From NCBI GenBank assembly GCA_014879945.1, contig JACSRE010000437.1:1-64000 (forward strand): 64,000 bases of DNA, given 5' to 3'. Below the pieces are notes generated by a model, which made no database searches, was not told the origin of the DNA, and saw only the letters and a program-made list of their open reading frames with translations. The position numbers and the translations under genes are program-made. The first letter of the stretch is position 1, and each line of letters begins with the position of its first letter. Positions 54,514-64,000 of the stretch are shown here, piece by piece. This DNA is from Myxococcus sp. (GTDB taxonomy: Bacteria > Myxococcota > Myxococcia > Myxococcales > Myxococcaceae).

Positions 54514-54542
54514 CAGTCAGTCGGGGTGACAGTCAGTCGGGG
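54511..54542. repeat. 16-bp tandem repeat, two copies
   Basis: TGACAGTCAGTCGGGG twice in a row; the first three bases are the stop codon of the FolB-cupin gene. Lies in the 65-base gap before the next gene. Confidence 0.85.
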
Positions 54543-54578
54543 TGGCGCGCGCCGTCACACCCGGGTAGAGGCGCCCCC

Positions 54579-54929
54579 ATGGAGATGTCGCTGTCAGTCG
54601 AGTTTCACTTCAGCGCCGCGCACCAGCTGCCGTTCTACGACGGCCCGTGCAAGCGCCTGCATGGCCACAACTACGTGCTGCACGTGGTGCTGGCCGGTCG
54701 CCCCTCGCCGAAGGACGGCATGATCCGCGACTTCGACGAGGTGAAGAAGACCGTCTGGGACAAGGTGCTCACCAAGGTCGATCACTATTACCTCAACGAC
54801 ATCGTCGAGAACCCGACCGCCGAGAACATCGTGGTGTGGATGTGGGCGCAGCTCGAGCCCCTGGTGCCCGGGCTGGTGGAGCTGCGGCTGTGGGAGACTC
54901 CGGAGTACTGCGTCACCTACCGGAAATGA
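54579..54929 (+). CDS. queD: 6-pyruvoyl-tetrahydropterin synthase / QueD-family
   Basis: 116 aa. Zinc histidines in FSAAHQL and HGHNY, with the catalytic cysteine spaced C-x3-HGH (CKRLHGHNY), the QueD type. ENPTAENIVVW follows. Product could be 6-carboxy-tetrahydropterin for queuosine, or a pterin intermediate in the neighbouring folate genes. Stop overlaps the folE start as ATGA. Confidence 0.87.
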   Translation: MEMSLSVEFHFSAAHQLPFYDGPCKRLHGHNYVLHVVLAGRPSPKDGMIRDFDEVKKTVWDKVLTKVDHYYLNDIVENPTAENIVVWMWAQLEPLVPGLVELRLWETPEYCVTYRK

Positions 54930-55531
54930 GCGCCGCCCGTCGCCCGCCGAAGTCGAAGCGCCCCGATCGCGCCGCGATGCAGCGGGCGGTGCACGACTTC
55001 CTGGTGGCCGCCGGGCTCGACCTCACCGACCCCAACCTCGCCCAGACGCCCGAGCGGGTGACTGAGGCGTGGGCCGACGAGTTCCTCGACGGGTACCTGA
55101 AGTCGCCGGCCGAGGTGCTGGCGGAGCGCTTCCCCGTCTCGAAGGCGTCGGAGCGCGAGGTGGTGGTGGTGACCGACCTCTGGTTCCGGTCGATGTGCCC
55201 GCACCACCTGCTGCCGTACTCGGGGCGCGCGCACCTGGCCTACGTGCCCGGTGACGACGTCGTCGGCTTCGGGCGCCTCGCGACGCTGGTCGACGTGTTC
55301 GCGCATCGCCTGGTGCTCCAGGAGGAGCTGGCGCGGCAAGTGGCCACCGCGTTGATGACCGAGCTGGGCTCCAGAGGGGCGGCCTGCGTGCTCGAGGCCG
55401 AGCAGACCTGCCTGCGCCTGCGGGGCGGTGAGCAGTGTGACGCCGTCACCCACGCCGAGGCCTACGAGGGCGTCTTGAAGGAGCCGGGCCTGCGCGCCGA
55501 GCTGTGGGCGCGCCTCGGTCGTCGCGCGTGA
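54926..55531 (+). CDS. folE: GTP cyclohydrolase I
   Basis: 201 aa. Zinc and GTP-site motifs: LAQTPERVTEAW, FRSMCPHHLLPYSG (zinc C and H), GFGRLATLVDVFAHRLVLQE, and EAEQTCLRLRGG with the second zinc cysteine. First enzyme of pterin synthesis: GTP to dihydroneopterin triphosphate. Coupled both to queD and, by GTGA, to the GlcD gene. Confidence 0.94.
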   Translation: MSAARRPPKSKRPDRAAMQRAVHDFLVAAGLDLTDPNLAQTPERVTEAWADEFLDGYLKSPAEVLAERFPVSKASEREVVVVTDLWFRSMCPHHLLPYSGRAHLAYVPGDDVVGFGRLATLVDVFAHRLVLQEELARQVATALMTELGSRGAACVLEAEQTCLRLRGGEQCDAVTHAEAYEGVLKEPGLRAELWARLGRRA

Positions 55532-56919
55532 CGGTGTCGAAGGAGCGCCTCGAGGCGTTCGAGGCCGCGCTCCGTGCGTCTTTCCCCGAAGGGCTCGCGC
55601 TCTTCACCGACGCCGAGACGCTGGCGCCCTACGCGCGCGACGAGTCAGACCTCGGCGAGTTCCCGGCTCAGCTGTTGGTGCGCGCCGCCAACACGGCCCA
55701 GGTGTCGCGGGTGCTGGCGCTGGCGACCGAGCTCGAGGTGCCGGTCACTCCGGTCGGCGCGCGCAGCGGCAAGAGCGGCGGCAGCCTGGCCGTGCAGGGT
55801 GGGGTGGTGCTGTCGCTCGAGGCGATGAACCGCATCGTCGAGGTGAACGCCGACGACCTGTTGATGGTGGTTCAGCCCGGCGTGCTCACGGCCCAGGTCG
55901 ACGAAGCGGCCGCGCGGCTGGGGCTGTTCTACCCGCCCGATCCCAACTCGGCCGGCTACTGCACCATGGGCGGCAACGTGGCCGAGAACGCCGGCGGGCC
56001 TCGCGCGCTCAAGTACGGCGTCACCCGCGACTACGTCATCGGCCTCGAGTGGGTGCTCCCGACGGGCGAGGTGCTGCGGGTGGGGCGACGCACCGGCAAG
56101 GGAGTCGCCGGGTACGATCTGGTGGCGCTCTTCGTCGGCAGCGAGGGCACCCTCGGGGTGGCCACCGAGATCACGGTCAAGCTCATCCCCCGGCCGCGGG
56201 TGGTGAAGACCGCGCTCATTCCATTTCGGAATGTCGCTGACGCCGCGCGCGCGCTCACCTCGGTGCTGACCTCAGGCGTGTGGCCGCGAACGCTCGAGCT
56301 GCTCGACGAGGTGGCGCTCCAGGCGGTGGCCGGGCGCGGCCTGCCGGTGCCGGCCGAGGCTGGCGCGGTGGTGATCGCCGAGCTCGACGGCAACTACGAG
56401 GAGGGCGTGCTCTCGGAGCTGGCGATGCTGGTCGATCAATGCGCCAGCTGGGGCAGCCTCGAGGCCGTCGTGGCCCAGGACGAGGCGCAGCGGGAGCGCC
56501 TGTGGGCCGTGCGCAAAGAAGTCTCGCCGGCCCTGCGCGCGCTGGCCGGAAAGAAGATCTCGGAGGACATCGTGGTGCCGCGCTCGAAGGTCCCCGAGGC
56601 CATCGAGCGCTTCAAGGCCGCCGGCGCGAAGGCCGGCCTCACCGTCGCCACCTACGGCCACGCAGGCGACGGCAACCTGCACTCCAACGTGCTCTACGCC
56701 TCGAAGGCCGACTGGCCTCGCGTCGAAGTCGTGCTGGCCGAGCTGATGGCCATTACCGTTGACCTCGGCGGCACCATCACCGGCGAACACGGCGTGGGCC
56801 TCGCGAAGAAGCGGTTCCTGCCGCTCGAACAACCCCTCGCCTTGCGCGAGCTCCAGCGCCGGCTCAAGGTCTTTTTCGACCCATCGGTCACCCTGAACCC
56901 GGGCAAGATCTGGGATTAG
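55528..56919 (+). CDS. FAD-binding oxidoreductase (GlcD/D-lactate dehydrogenase-like)
   Basis: 463 aa. PCMH-type FAD domain: PVTPVGARSGKSGGSLAVQGG, YPPDPNSAGYCTMGGNVAENA and the C-terminal GYGHAGDGNLH-type strand (ATYGHAGDGNLHSNV), then ITGEHGVGLAKK. Family oxidises 2-hydroxy acids such as glycolate or D-lactate. GlcE/GlcF genes are not adjacent. GTG start overlaps the folE stop. Confidence 0.92.
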   Translation: MTVSKERLEAFEAALRASFPEGLALFTDAETLAPYARDESDLGEFPAQLLVRAANTAQVSRVLALATELEVPVTPVGARSGKSGGSLAVQGGVVLSLEAMNRIVEVNADDLLMVVQPGVLTAQVDEAAARLGLFYPPDPNSAGYCTMGGNVAENAGGPRALKYGVTRDYVIGLEWVLPTGEVLRVGRRTGKGVAGYDLVALFVGSEGTLGVATEITVKLIPRPRVVKTALIPFRNVADAARALTSVLTSGVWPRTLELLDEVALQAVAGRGLPVPAEAGAVVIAELDGNYEEGVLSELAMLVDQCASWGSLEAVVAQDEAQRERLWAVRKEVSPALRALAGKKISEDIVVPRSKVPEAIERFKAAGAKAGLTVATYGHAGDGNLHSNVLYASKADWPRVEVVLAELMAITVDLGGTITGEHGVGLAKKRFLPLEQPLALRELQRRLKVFFDPSVTLNPGKIWD

Positions 56920-57109
56920 CCTCCTAAGTCATCGATTTCAAAGCCGTATCTCCGAGGGTGAGTCAGGCCCCAGCCTTGCTCTGAACGGTCTTCGTCGATG
57001 ACCTGACGGTGCAGGGAGGTATGCGGTGGCCTTTTTCGAAACCGAAGTGCTTGGAGCGCATCTTTTCCTCGAGCTTGAACAAACCTTGTTCACGACTGAG
57101 GAGGTAAAG

Positions 57110-57862
57110 ATGCTCGCGAAGACCAGTAGCGGTGCCGACGGACTGTCGCACTACATGCGGAGCATGGGCGGCCACAAGCAGCTGACCCGTGAAGACGAAT
57201 ACGAGCTCTCGGGCAGGGCCCGGAAGGGCGACGAGGCCGCGCGGCGAACGCTGGCGGTCAGCAACCTGCCGTTCGTGGTGGCGGTGGCGAAGAAGTTCAC
57301 CAGCCGCGGCGCCCGGCTCGACGATCTCATTCAAGAGGGCAACGTGGGCCTGATGAAGGCCATCGAGCACTTCGACTCGCGCAAGAACGTGCGCTTCGCC
57401 ACCTACGCCGTCTGGTGGATCCGCGCGTACATCACGCGCTACCTCAAGGACAACCGCAGCCACGTGCGCGGCGGCGAGCACGAGCGCATCTCGATGAACG
57501 ACTTCTCGCTCGACACCCCGCTCGATGACGAGGGCGACTCGACCTACATGGAGCGCCTCGAAGACGCGGGGCCGACGCCCGACGTCACCTTCCTCAAGCT
57601 GGAGCAGGACGAAGGCGTCGCCGAAGCGCTGCAGAAGGTCCGCCGCCGCCTCGGCGACCTCGGCTGGGACATCCTCCAGGAGCGCCTCACCCAGGACAAG
57701 CCGCGCACCCTCGAGGAGCTCGGGCAGCGCTGGGGCGTCAGCCGTGAGCGCGTTCGTCAGGTGGAGCTGAAGACCAAGAGCTTCCTCGCGCGGTACCTCG
57801 AGGAGCACGCCCAGGCCGAGAACGAGCTCAGCCCTGGCGATGACTACAACGCCGCGGCGTAG
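57110..57862 (+). CDS. RpoH-like alternative sigma factor
   Basis: 250 aa sigma-70 family. Region 2: VAVAKKFTSRGARLDDLIQE, GNVGLMKAIEHFDSRKNVRF, ATYAVWWIRAYITRYLKDN. Region 4: RTLEELGQRWGVSRERVRQVE. No region 1.1. It resembles RpoH and the myxobacterial SigB/SigC group. ATG at 57110 is set by a strong GGAGGT; a GTG at 57026 is open but lacks one. Ends with an intrinsic terminator at 57922. Confidence 0.92.
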   Translation: MLAKTSSGADGLSHYMRSMGGHKQLTREDEYELSGRARKGDEAARRTLAVSNLPFVVAVAKKFTSRGARLDDLIQEGNVGLMKAIEHFDSRKNVRFATYAVWWIRAYITRYLKDNRSHVRGGEHERISMNDFSLDTPLDDEGDSTYMERLEDAGPTPDVTFLKLEQDEGVAEALQKVRRRLGDLGWDILQERLTQDKPRTLEELGQRWGVSRERVRQVELKTKSFLARYLEEHAQAENELSPGDDYNAAA

Positions 57863-57921
57863 GTGAAGGCGTCGGCGGCGGGCCCGTCTGGCCGCCATGC
57901 CCTGCACTCCCGACGTGATTG

Positions 57922-57960
57922 CCGCGATGCGCCACCCCGGTGCATCGCGGTTTTCGTTTT
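57922..57960 (+). terminator. Intrinsic terminator after the sigma factor gene
   Basis: CCGCGATGC/GCATCGCGG, perfect 9-bp stem, then TTTTCGTTTT. One of the clearest terminators in the window. Confidence 0.93.
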
Positions 57961-57989
57961 GGCCGCGATCTCGGGGAGCATGCGCCCCC

Positions 57990-58729
57990 ATGCGCCTCCT
58001 CCTCCTCTCGCTCCTCGTCGCTCTGCCCGCGTTTGCCCAGCCCGCCTCTGCCGCCGAGGTGGCCTCGAAGCTCGACGAGCTATGGAAGACGCGCGACGAC
58101 GCCGCGACGCTGAAGGCCGCCGACGAAGCCATCTCCGAGGGCCTCAAGGCCTTCCCCGACGATTACGAGGTGCTGTGGCGCGCCGCCCGCCAGCGCTGGT
58201 GGGTGGCCGACGGCGCCACCGACACCAAGCTGATGAGGCAGATGGCCAAAGAGGGGTGGACGTTCGCCGAGCGCGGCGTGAAGGCGAAGGCCGATGGCAT
58301 GCAGGCCCACTACTACGTGGCGCTCAACATCGGCGCTTACAGCCAGGCCGTCGGCATCTTGAAGGCGCTCGGTGAAGGCCTCGAGGGCAAGTTCAACGAC
58401 GAGCTCGAGAAGGCCCGCAAGGCCGACGCCGCGTACGACCGCTACGGGCCCGTCAACGCCAAGGGCCGCTACTACTGGGAGCTCCCGTGGCCCAAGCGCG
58501 ACCTGGGCAAGTCGCGCGCCGAGCTGGCGCTGGTGACCTCGAAGCAGCCCGAGCACCTGCGCGCCTGGCTCTACCTCGCCGAGACCGAGCTCAAGGACGG
58601 CAACGCGAAGGAGGCGAAGGCGGCCATCGACAAGGTGCTGGGCGGCGCCGACGCGTACGATCCGCCCGAGGCCCGCCGCGTCAAGCGCTGGGCCAAGCCC
58701 GTCGCGGAGGCCATCGAGAAGGAGCTGAA

Positions 58730-58733
<4 letters not shown>
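57990..58733 (+). CDS. TatT/TPR-like periplasmic protein
   Basis: 247 aa. Signal peptide MRLLLLSLLVALPAFAQPAS. Helical repeats: AISEGLKAFPDDYEVLWRAARQ, WTFAERGVKAKADGMQAHYY, AELALVTSKQPEHLRAWLYLAE. Resembles the TRAP transporter TatT family of TPR-like proteins. Coupled to the acyl-CoA synthetase gene by GTGA. Role unknown. Confidence 0.78.
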
Positions 58734-60541
<1,808 letters not shown>

Positions 60542-60550
60542 AACGACGAC

Positions 60551-60580
60551 GGGCCGCGCATCACGTCAGGAGCGCGGCCC
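60551..60580. terminator. Hairpin between convergent genes
   Basis: GGGCCGCGC/GCGCGGCCC, perfect 9-bp stem with a 12-base loop, between the acyl-CoA synthetase and TatA genes. No T-tract on either strand, so termination is inferred from position. Confidence 0.6.
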
Positions 60581-60609
60581 GCGGAGGCTGGACGACTGGG
60601 CGAGAGGCC

Positions 60610-60831
60610 TCAGCCCTGCTTGTGGGCGGCCTTGTCGTTGGGCTGCACCTGCGAGCCCGACGAGTCGGTCAGCTTCTTCTCGTCGGCCTCGGCCTCGCCC
60701 GACAGCCCCTTCTTCAGGTTCTTCACGAACGAGCCGATCGACGAGCCGAGCGCCGGCAGCCGCGAGGCGCCGAAGAGCATCACGATCACGACCACGATCA
60801 GCAGAATTTCCCAGCCGCGAAGACCACCCAT
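60610..60831 (-). CDS. tatA: Twin-arginine translocase TatA/TatE subunit
   Basis: 73 aa. N-terminal transmembrane helix (WEILLIVVVIVMLFGASRLP) followed by the amphipathic helix SIGSFVKNLKKGLSGE and an acidic/polar tail. TatA/TatE pattern with FGASRLP (FG-x-x-x-LP). Forms the protein-export pore. tatB and tatC are not adjacent. Confidence 0.92.
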   Translation of the reverse strand: MGGLRGWEILLIVVVIVMLFGASRLPALGSSIGSFVKNLKKGLSGEAEADEKKLTDSSGSQVQPNDKAAHKQG

Positions 60832-60941
60832 GATGTGCTCCTTCGTTTCCTGCGCTCGCCTCGAGTGTAGGCCCAACGTCTGTACCACCGCCACGGCACG
60901 GCGTCATGCTCCAGTGACGGCGGGGGGTTGACCCCGATCGG

Positions 60942-63101
60942 TCAGGACCCGGCGAGAGGGCCTGGCGGCTGGCGCTCGCTCTTCTCGACCGGCGAGGCGA
61001 CGTGGCGCAGCACCGGCTCGGTCAGCGGCGGGGCCAGCCGCTTCACCACCTCGAGCGTCAGCATCTGGCTGCGAACGGTCTGCCCGTCGAGGGCGAGCGG
61101 CCGCGGGGTGTAGGTGCCGTCGGGCTGGAGCTGGCGCGCCTTGACGTTGTCCTTGAGCCCCAGGCCGATCACCTCGTCGAGCAGCCGCAGCTTGAGGGCG
61201 GGGTCTTCGACCGGCGTCATCACCTCGACCCGGCGGTGGAAGTTGCGCGGCATCCAGTCGGCAGACGAGATGAAGACGTCGGGCGACGGGCCGGCGCCGA
61301 AGGCGAACACCCGCGCGTGCTCGAGGAAGCGGTCGATGACCGAGATCACCCGAATGCGCTCGCTCACGCCGGGCACCCCGGGCCGCAGGCAGCAGATGCC
61401 GCGCACCAGCAGGTCGATCTCGACGCCGGCCTGGCTGGCGGCGTACAGCGCGCGAATGGCCACCGGGTCGACCAGCGCGTTCATCTTGCAGAGGATCCGC
61501 GCCGGCTCTCCTTTGCGGGCCTTCGCCGCCTCGCGCTCGATCAGCTCGAGCACCTTCGTCTGCAGGGTGTTCGGCGCGACCGCCAGGCGCTTCCAGTTGG
61601 GCTGGGTCGAGTAGCCGGTCAGCAGGTTGAAGAGCGCGGTGACGTCGTCGGCGATCTCAGGGCGCACCGTGAAGAGCGAGACGTCGGTGTACAGGCGCGC
61701 GGTGGCCGAGTTGTAGTTGCCGGTGCCCAGGTGCACGTAGCGGCGAATGCCGTTGCCCTCGCGGCGCACCACCAGCGTCACCTTGCAGTGCGTCTTGAGG
61801 CCGATGAGGCCGTAGACGACGTGCACGCCGTTGTCCTCCATGCGGCGGGCCCAGGCGATGTTGTTGGCCTCGTCGAGGCGGGCCTTGAGCTCGACCAGCA
61901 CGGCCACCTGCTTGCCGTTCTCTGACGCGCGCACCAGGGCGCGGCCGATGGGGCTGTCGCCGGTGGTGCGGTACAGCGTCTGTTTGATCGCCAGCACGTT
62001 GGGGTCGTCAGCCGCCTCTTCGAGGAAGCGCACCACCGGGTCGAAGGACTCGTAGGGGTGGTGCACCAGCTGATCGCGCTGGGCGATGGCGGTGAAGATC
62101 GAGTCCTCCTTCATGAAGGCGGGCATGGCCGGCACCAGCGGCTCCACCCGGTTCTCGGGGCGCGGGTCGGCGTCGCTGATCGCCGTCAGATCAGACAGCT
62201 GGAGCGGCCCCTGCACCCGGTAGACGTCCGAGGGCGTCAGCTTCAGCGCCGCGGTCAACATCGCCTCGATGGCGGGGCTCGCGCTGGCGTCGATCTCGAG
62301 GCGCACGGCGGCGCCGCGGTCGCGTCGCCGGAGCTCCTGCTGAATCGAGGCCAGCAGATCGATCGACTCCTCTTCGTCGACGTCGATGTCCCAGTTGCGG
62401 GTGACGCGGAAGGTGAACGACTGCTCGACCGCGAACCCGGGGAAGAGCTCCGAGGCGTGCATCGAGATCAGCTCCTCGAGGAGCAGGAAGGCCGAGCCCG
62501 TCGCCGTCGGCATCGGCACCAGCCGCGGCAGCACCGAGGGCACCTGCACCACCGCCATCGACGACTCGGTCGCGTCCTTCTTGCGGCGGCGATCGCCCCG
62601 GCGCACCACCATGGCGAGGTTCAGCGACTTGTTGCGCAGGTGGGGGAAGGGGTGGCCCGGGTCCACCGCCAGCGGGGTGAGCGCGGGGAAGATCTGCGTC
62701 TGGAAGGCCAGCCGCGCGGCCGCCTTCTGCTCGGGGAGCAGGTTGTCGCGGGTGAGCAGGTTGAGCCCGTTGGCCGACAGCAGGGGCACCAGCTCTCGCG
62801 TCCACACCCGTGACTGCTCGGTCACCATGAGGTGCGCGCGGTCCGAGATCGCCGCCAGCTGCTCCTGCGGCATCATGCCGTCGTCGGGCAGCTCGGCCAC
62901 GCCCCCGCTGGCCTGTTGCTTGAGGCCGGCCACGCGCACCATGAAGAACTCGTCGAGGTTGCTCGAGACGATCGACATGAACTTGATGCGCTCGTGAATC
63001 GGGATGGTCGGGTTGCGGGCCTCCGAGAGCACGCGCTCGTTGAAGGCCAGCCACGACAGCTCTCGGTTGATGAACAGGTGGCGGTCGGACGGGTCGACCA
63101 T
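60942..63101 (-). CDS. ppk1: Polyphosphate kinase 1
   Basis: 719 aa. Full-length Ppk1: N-terminal LFINRELSWLAFNERVL, FIKYMS-like region FMSIVSSNLDEFFMVRV, and the autophosphorylated histidine in GLKTHCKVTLVVRREG (H438). C-terminal HLGTGNYN. Makes polyphosphate from ATP. Divergent from the Ppx/GppA gene with 124 bases between starts. Confidence 0.95.
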   Translation of the reverse strand: MVDPSDRHLFINRELSWLAFNERVLSEARNPTIPIHERIKFMSIVSSNLDEFFMVRVAGLKQQASGGVAELPDDGMMPQEQLAAISDRAHLMVTEQSRVWTRELVPLLSANGLNLLTRDNLLPEQKAAARLAFQTQIFPALTPLAVDPGHPFPHLRNKSLNLAMVVRRGDRRRKKDATESSMAVVQVPSVLPRLVPMPTATGSAFLLLEELISMHASELFPGFAVEQSFTFRVTRNWDIDVDEEESIDLLASIQQELRRRDRGAAVRLEIDASASPAIEAMLTAALKLTPSDVYRVQGPLQLSDLTAISDADPRPENRVEPLVPAMPAFMKEDSIFTAIAQRDQLVHHPYESFDPVVRFLEEAADDPNVLAIKQTLYRTTGDSPIGRALVRASENGKQVAVLVELKARLDEANNIAWARRMEDNGVHVVYGLIGLKTHCKVTLVVRREGNGIRRYVHLGTGNYNSATARLYTDVSLFTVRPEIADDVTALFNLLTGYSTQPNWKRLAVAPNTLQTKVLELIEREAAKARKGEPARILCKMNALVDPVAIRALYAASQAGVEIDLLVRGICCLRPGVPGVSERIRVISVIDRFLEHARVFAFGAGPSPDVFISSADWMPRNFHRRVEVMTPVEDPALKLRLLDEVIGLGLKDNVKARQLQPDGTYTPRPLALDGQTVRSQMLTLEVVKRLAPPLTEPVLRHVASPVEKSERQPPGPLAGS

Positions 63102-63225
63102 GGTGCGCTCCTCAGGGCTGCGTTCTTGGCACGTCGCGACGGGTTCGCAAGCAGGCCCACCTCACCGGGGGGGCGCGAGAAACGTGGCGGGCCCGGCCCG
63201 GTTGACTACCCTCGGCCATCACTCC

Positions 63226-64000
63226 ATGACGACGCGACGCCCGGACTCTGGTGGTGAGGTGCTGGCGGCGATCGACGTCGGCACCAACGCCGTGCGCCTC
63301 GAGATCGCCATGGCGTTCGCGGACGGCACCCTCGAGACGCTGCACACCGAGCGAGACCCGGTGCGGCCGGGCGAGGGGCTGTTCAAGACGGGCGTCATCT
63401 CGAAAGAGGTGGCCGGGCGGCTGGTGTCGACGCTCCGGCGCTACGCGGTGGTGTGCAAGCGGCACGGCGCCCGCGTTCGCGCCGTCGCCACCAGCGCGCT
63501 GCGGGAGGCGAAGAACCGCGACGAGATCGTGCGGCGGGTCAAGCGCGAGGCCGGCGTCACCCTCGACGTGGTGTCGGGGCGTGAAGAGGCGCGCCTCATC
63601 TGCCTGGGGGTGCTGGCCGGCAAGCCCGAGGGCCAGCGCGCGCTGTGCATCGACATCGGCGGCGGCAGCACCGAGGTGATCTCGGCGCTCGGGGAGCAGC
63701 CCAAAGAGCTCTGGAGCGTCGACATCGGCGCGGTGCGGCTGACCGAGTTGTTCGAGGTCAAGGGCGAGGTGCCCCGGCGCCAGCTCACCCTGATGCGCTC
63801 GTTCGTCCGTGAGCTGATGGAGGAGTCGATTCCCCACGGGGTGGGCGGGCTGCCGCGCACCGCGCTGGGCTCGAGCGGCACCATCGGCGCCGTCGTCACC
63901 CACGCGCGCTCCGAGGGCGTGGGCCACGCCACCCTGCTCGAGGTCTCGCGCACCGTCGAGGCGCTGGCGGACATGGATCTGGCCAAGCGGCGCAAGCGCT
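63226..64000 (+). CDS. Ppx/GppA phosphatase, partial (cut by window end)
   Basis: First 258 codons of an exopolyphosphatase/guanosine pentaphosphatase family gene; no stop before the window ends. ASKHA phosphate motifs: VLAAIDVGTNAVRLEI, VRAVATSALREAKN, SGREEARLI and CIDIGGGSTEVI. ATG at 63226. Opposes ppk1 across a shared promoter region; the pair makes and degrades polyphosphate. Confidence 0.92.
   Translation, partial: MTTRRPDSGGEVLAAIDVGTNAVRLEIAMAFADGTLETLHTERDPVRPGEGLFKTGVISKEVAGRLVSTLRRYAVVCKRHGARVRAVATSALREAKNRDEIVRRVKREAGVTLDVVSGREEARLICLGVLAGKPEGQRALCIDIGGGSTEVISALGEQPKELWSVDIGAVRLTELFEVKGEVPRRQLTLMRSFVRELMEESIPHGVGGLPRTALGSSGTIGAVVTHARSEGVGHATLLEVSRTVEALADMDLAKRRKR

Noticed and set aside
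57026-57109. GTG start giving a 278-aa sigma factor
   Set aside because: No ribosome site there; the ATG at 57110 has a strong GGAGGT and begins close to region 1.2.

Overview
The window looks like chromosome from a myxobacterium (Myxococcota). Coding bias is strongly GC-rich. It carries a Ser/Thr kinase with PEGA repeats, a DUF4388 protein, a cysteine-rich surface protein with a MYXO-CTERM-like tail, an AgmX/PglI-type C-terminal domain, an RpoH/SigB-type sigma factor and a two-receiver CheB. No species can be named from sequence alone.

Region 1 (1-14892) is ordinary core: an ABC exporter pair, a periplasmic D,D-transpeptidase, a DUF4388 protein, a thioredoxin-fold protein plus aminotransferase plus zinc-ribbon membrane protein run, a ParDE-type toxin-antitoxin pair, CheB, a PEGA kinase, a CxxCH protein and a three-gene membrane/lipid operon (DUF1295, PlsC-like acyltransferase, integral membrane protein).

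Region 2 (14985-46142) is a composite genomic island at the initiator tRNA gene (tRNA-fMet, 14985-15058). Element A (about 15059-42359) starts with a large serine recombinase whose last codons are antisense to the tRNA. It carries a TOPRIM primase-like gene, an XRE regulator, a Rad52-like annealase with a PD-(D/E)XK Fe-S nuclease and two small coupled genes, a MoxR AAA+/VWA/unknown triad, an AgmX-type lipoprotein with a membrane partner, and at its far end a defence cluster: type I restriction-modification (hsdM-hsdS-hsdR plus an M48-type metallopeptidase), a Gabija pair (gajA-gajB), then small genes of unknown function, two of which may be further defence genes. A 10-bp copy of the tRNA 3' end (42350-42359) marks its far boundary and is followed by what looks like the native tRNA terminator. 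Element B (42413-46100) is flanked by 42-bp direct repeats of that terminator (42371-42412 and 46101-46142). It has a decayed metallopeptidase remnant at one end, a truncated YhaV-type toxin at the other, and between them a DUF262/HNH (GmrSD-like) gene and two divergent unknown genes. No conjugation genes were recognised in either element.

Region 3 (46143-64000) returns to core: ROK (polyphosphate) glucokinase, SDR, MscS channel, CxxCH lipoprotein plus MYXO-CTERM-like protein, isochorismatase plus Rieske, a LysR regulator with a clear operator facing an F420/NADP-type reductase, a pterin operon (pteridine-reductase-like SDR, FolB-cupin fusion, QueD/PTPS, FolE) running into a GlcD-type flavoprotein, an RpoH-like sigma factor, a TatT-like lipoprotein-class protein coupled to an acyl-CoA synthetase, TatA, Ppk and, divergent from it, a Ppx/GppA gene that runs off the window.

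Genes are densely packed. Translational coupling through ATGA/GTGA overlaps is frequent and was used to choose starts. Residue positions are hand counts.
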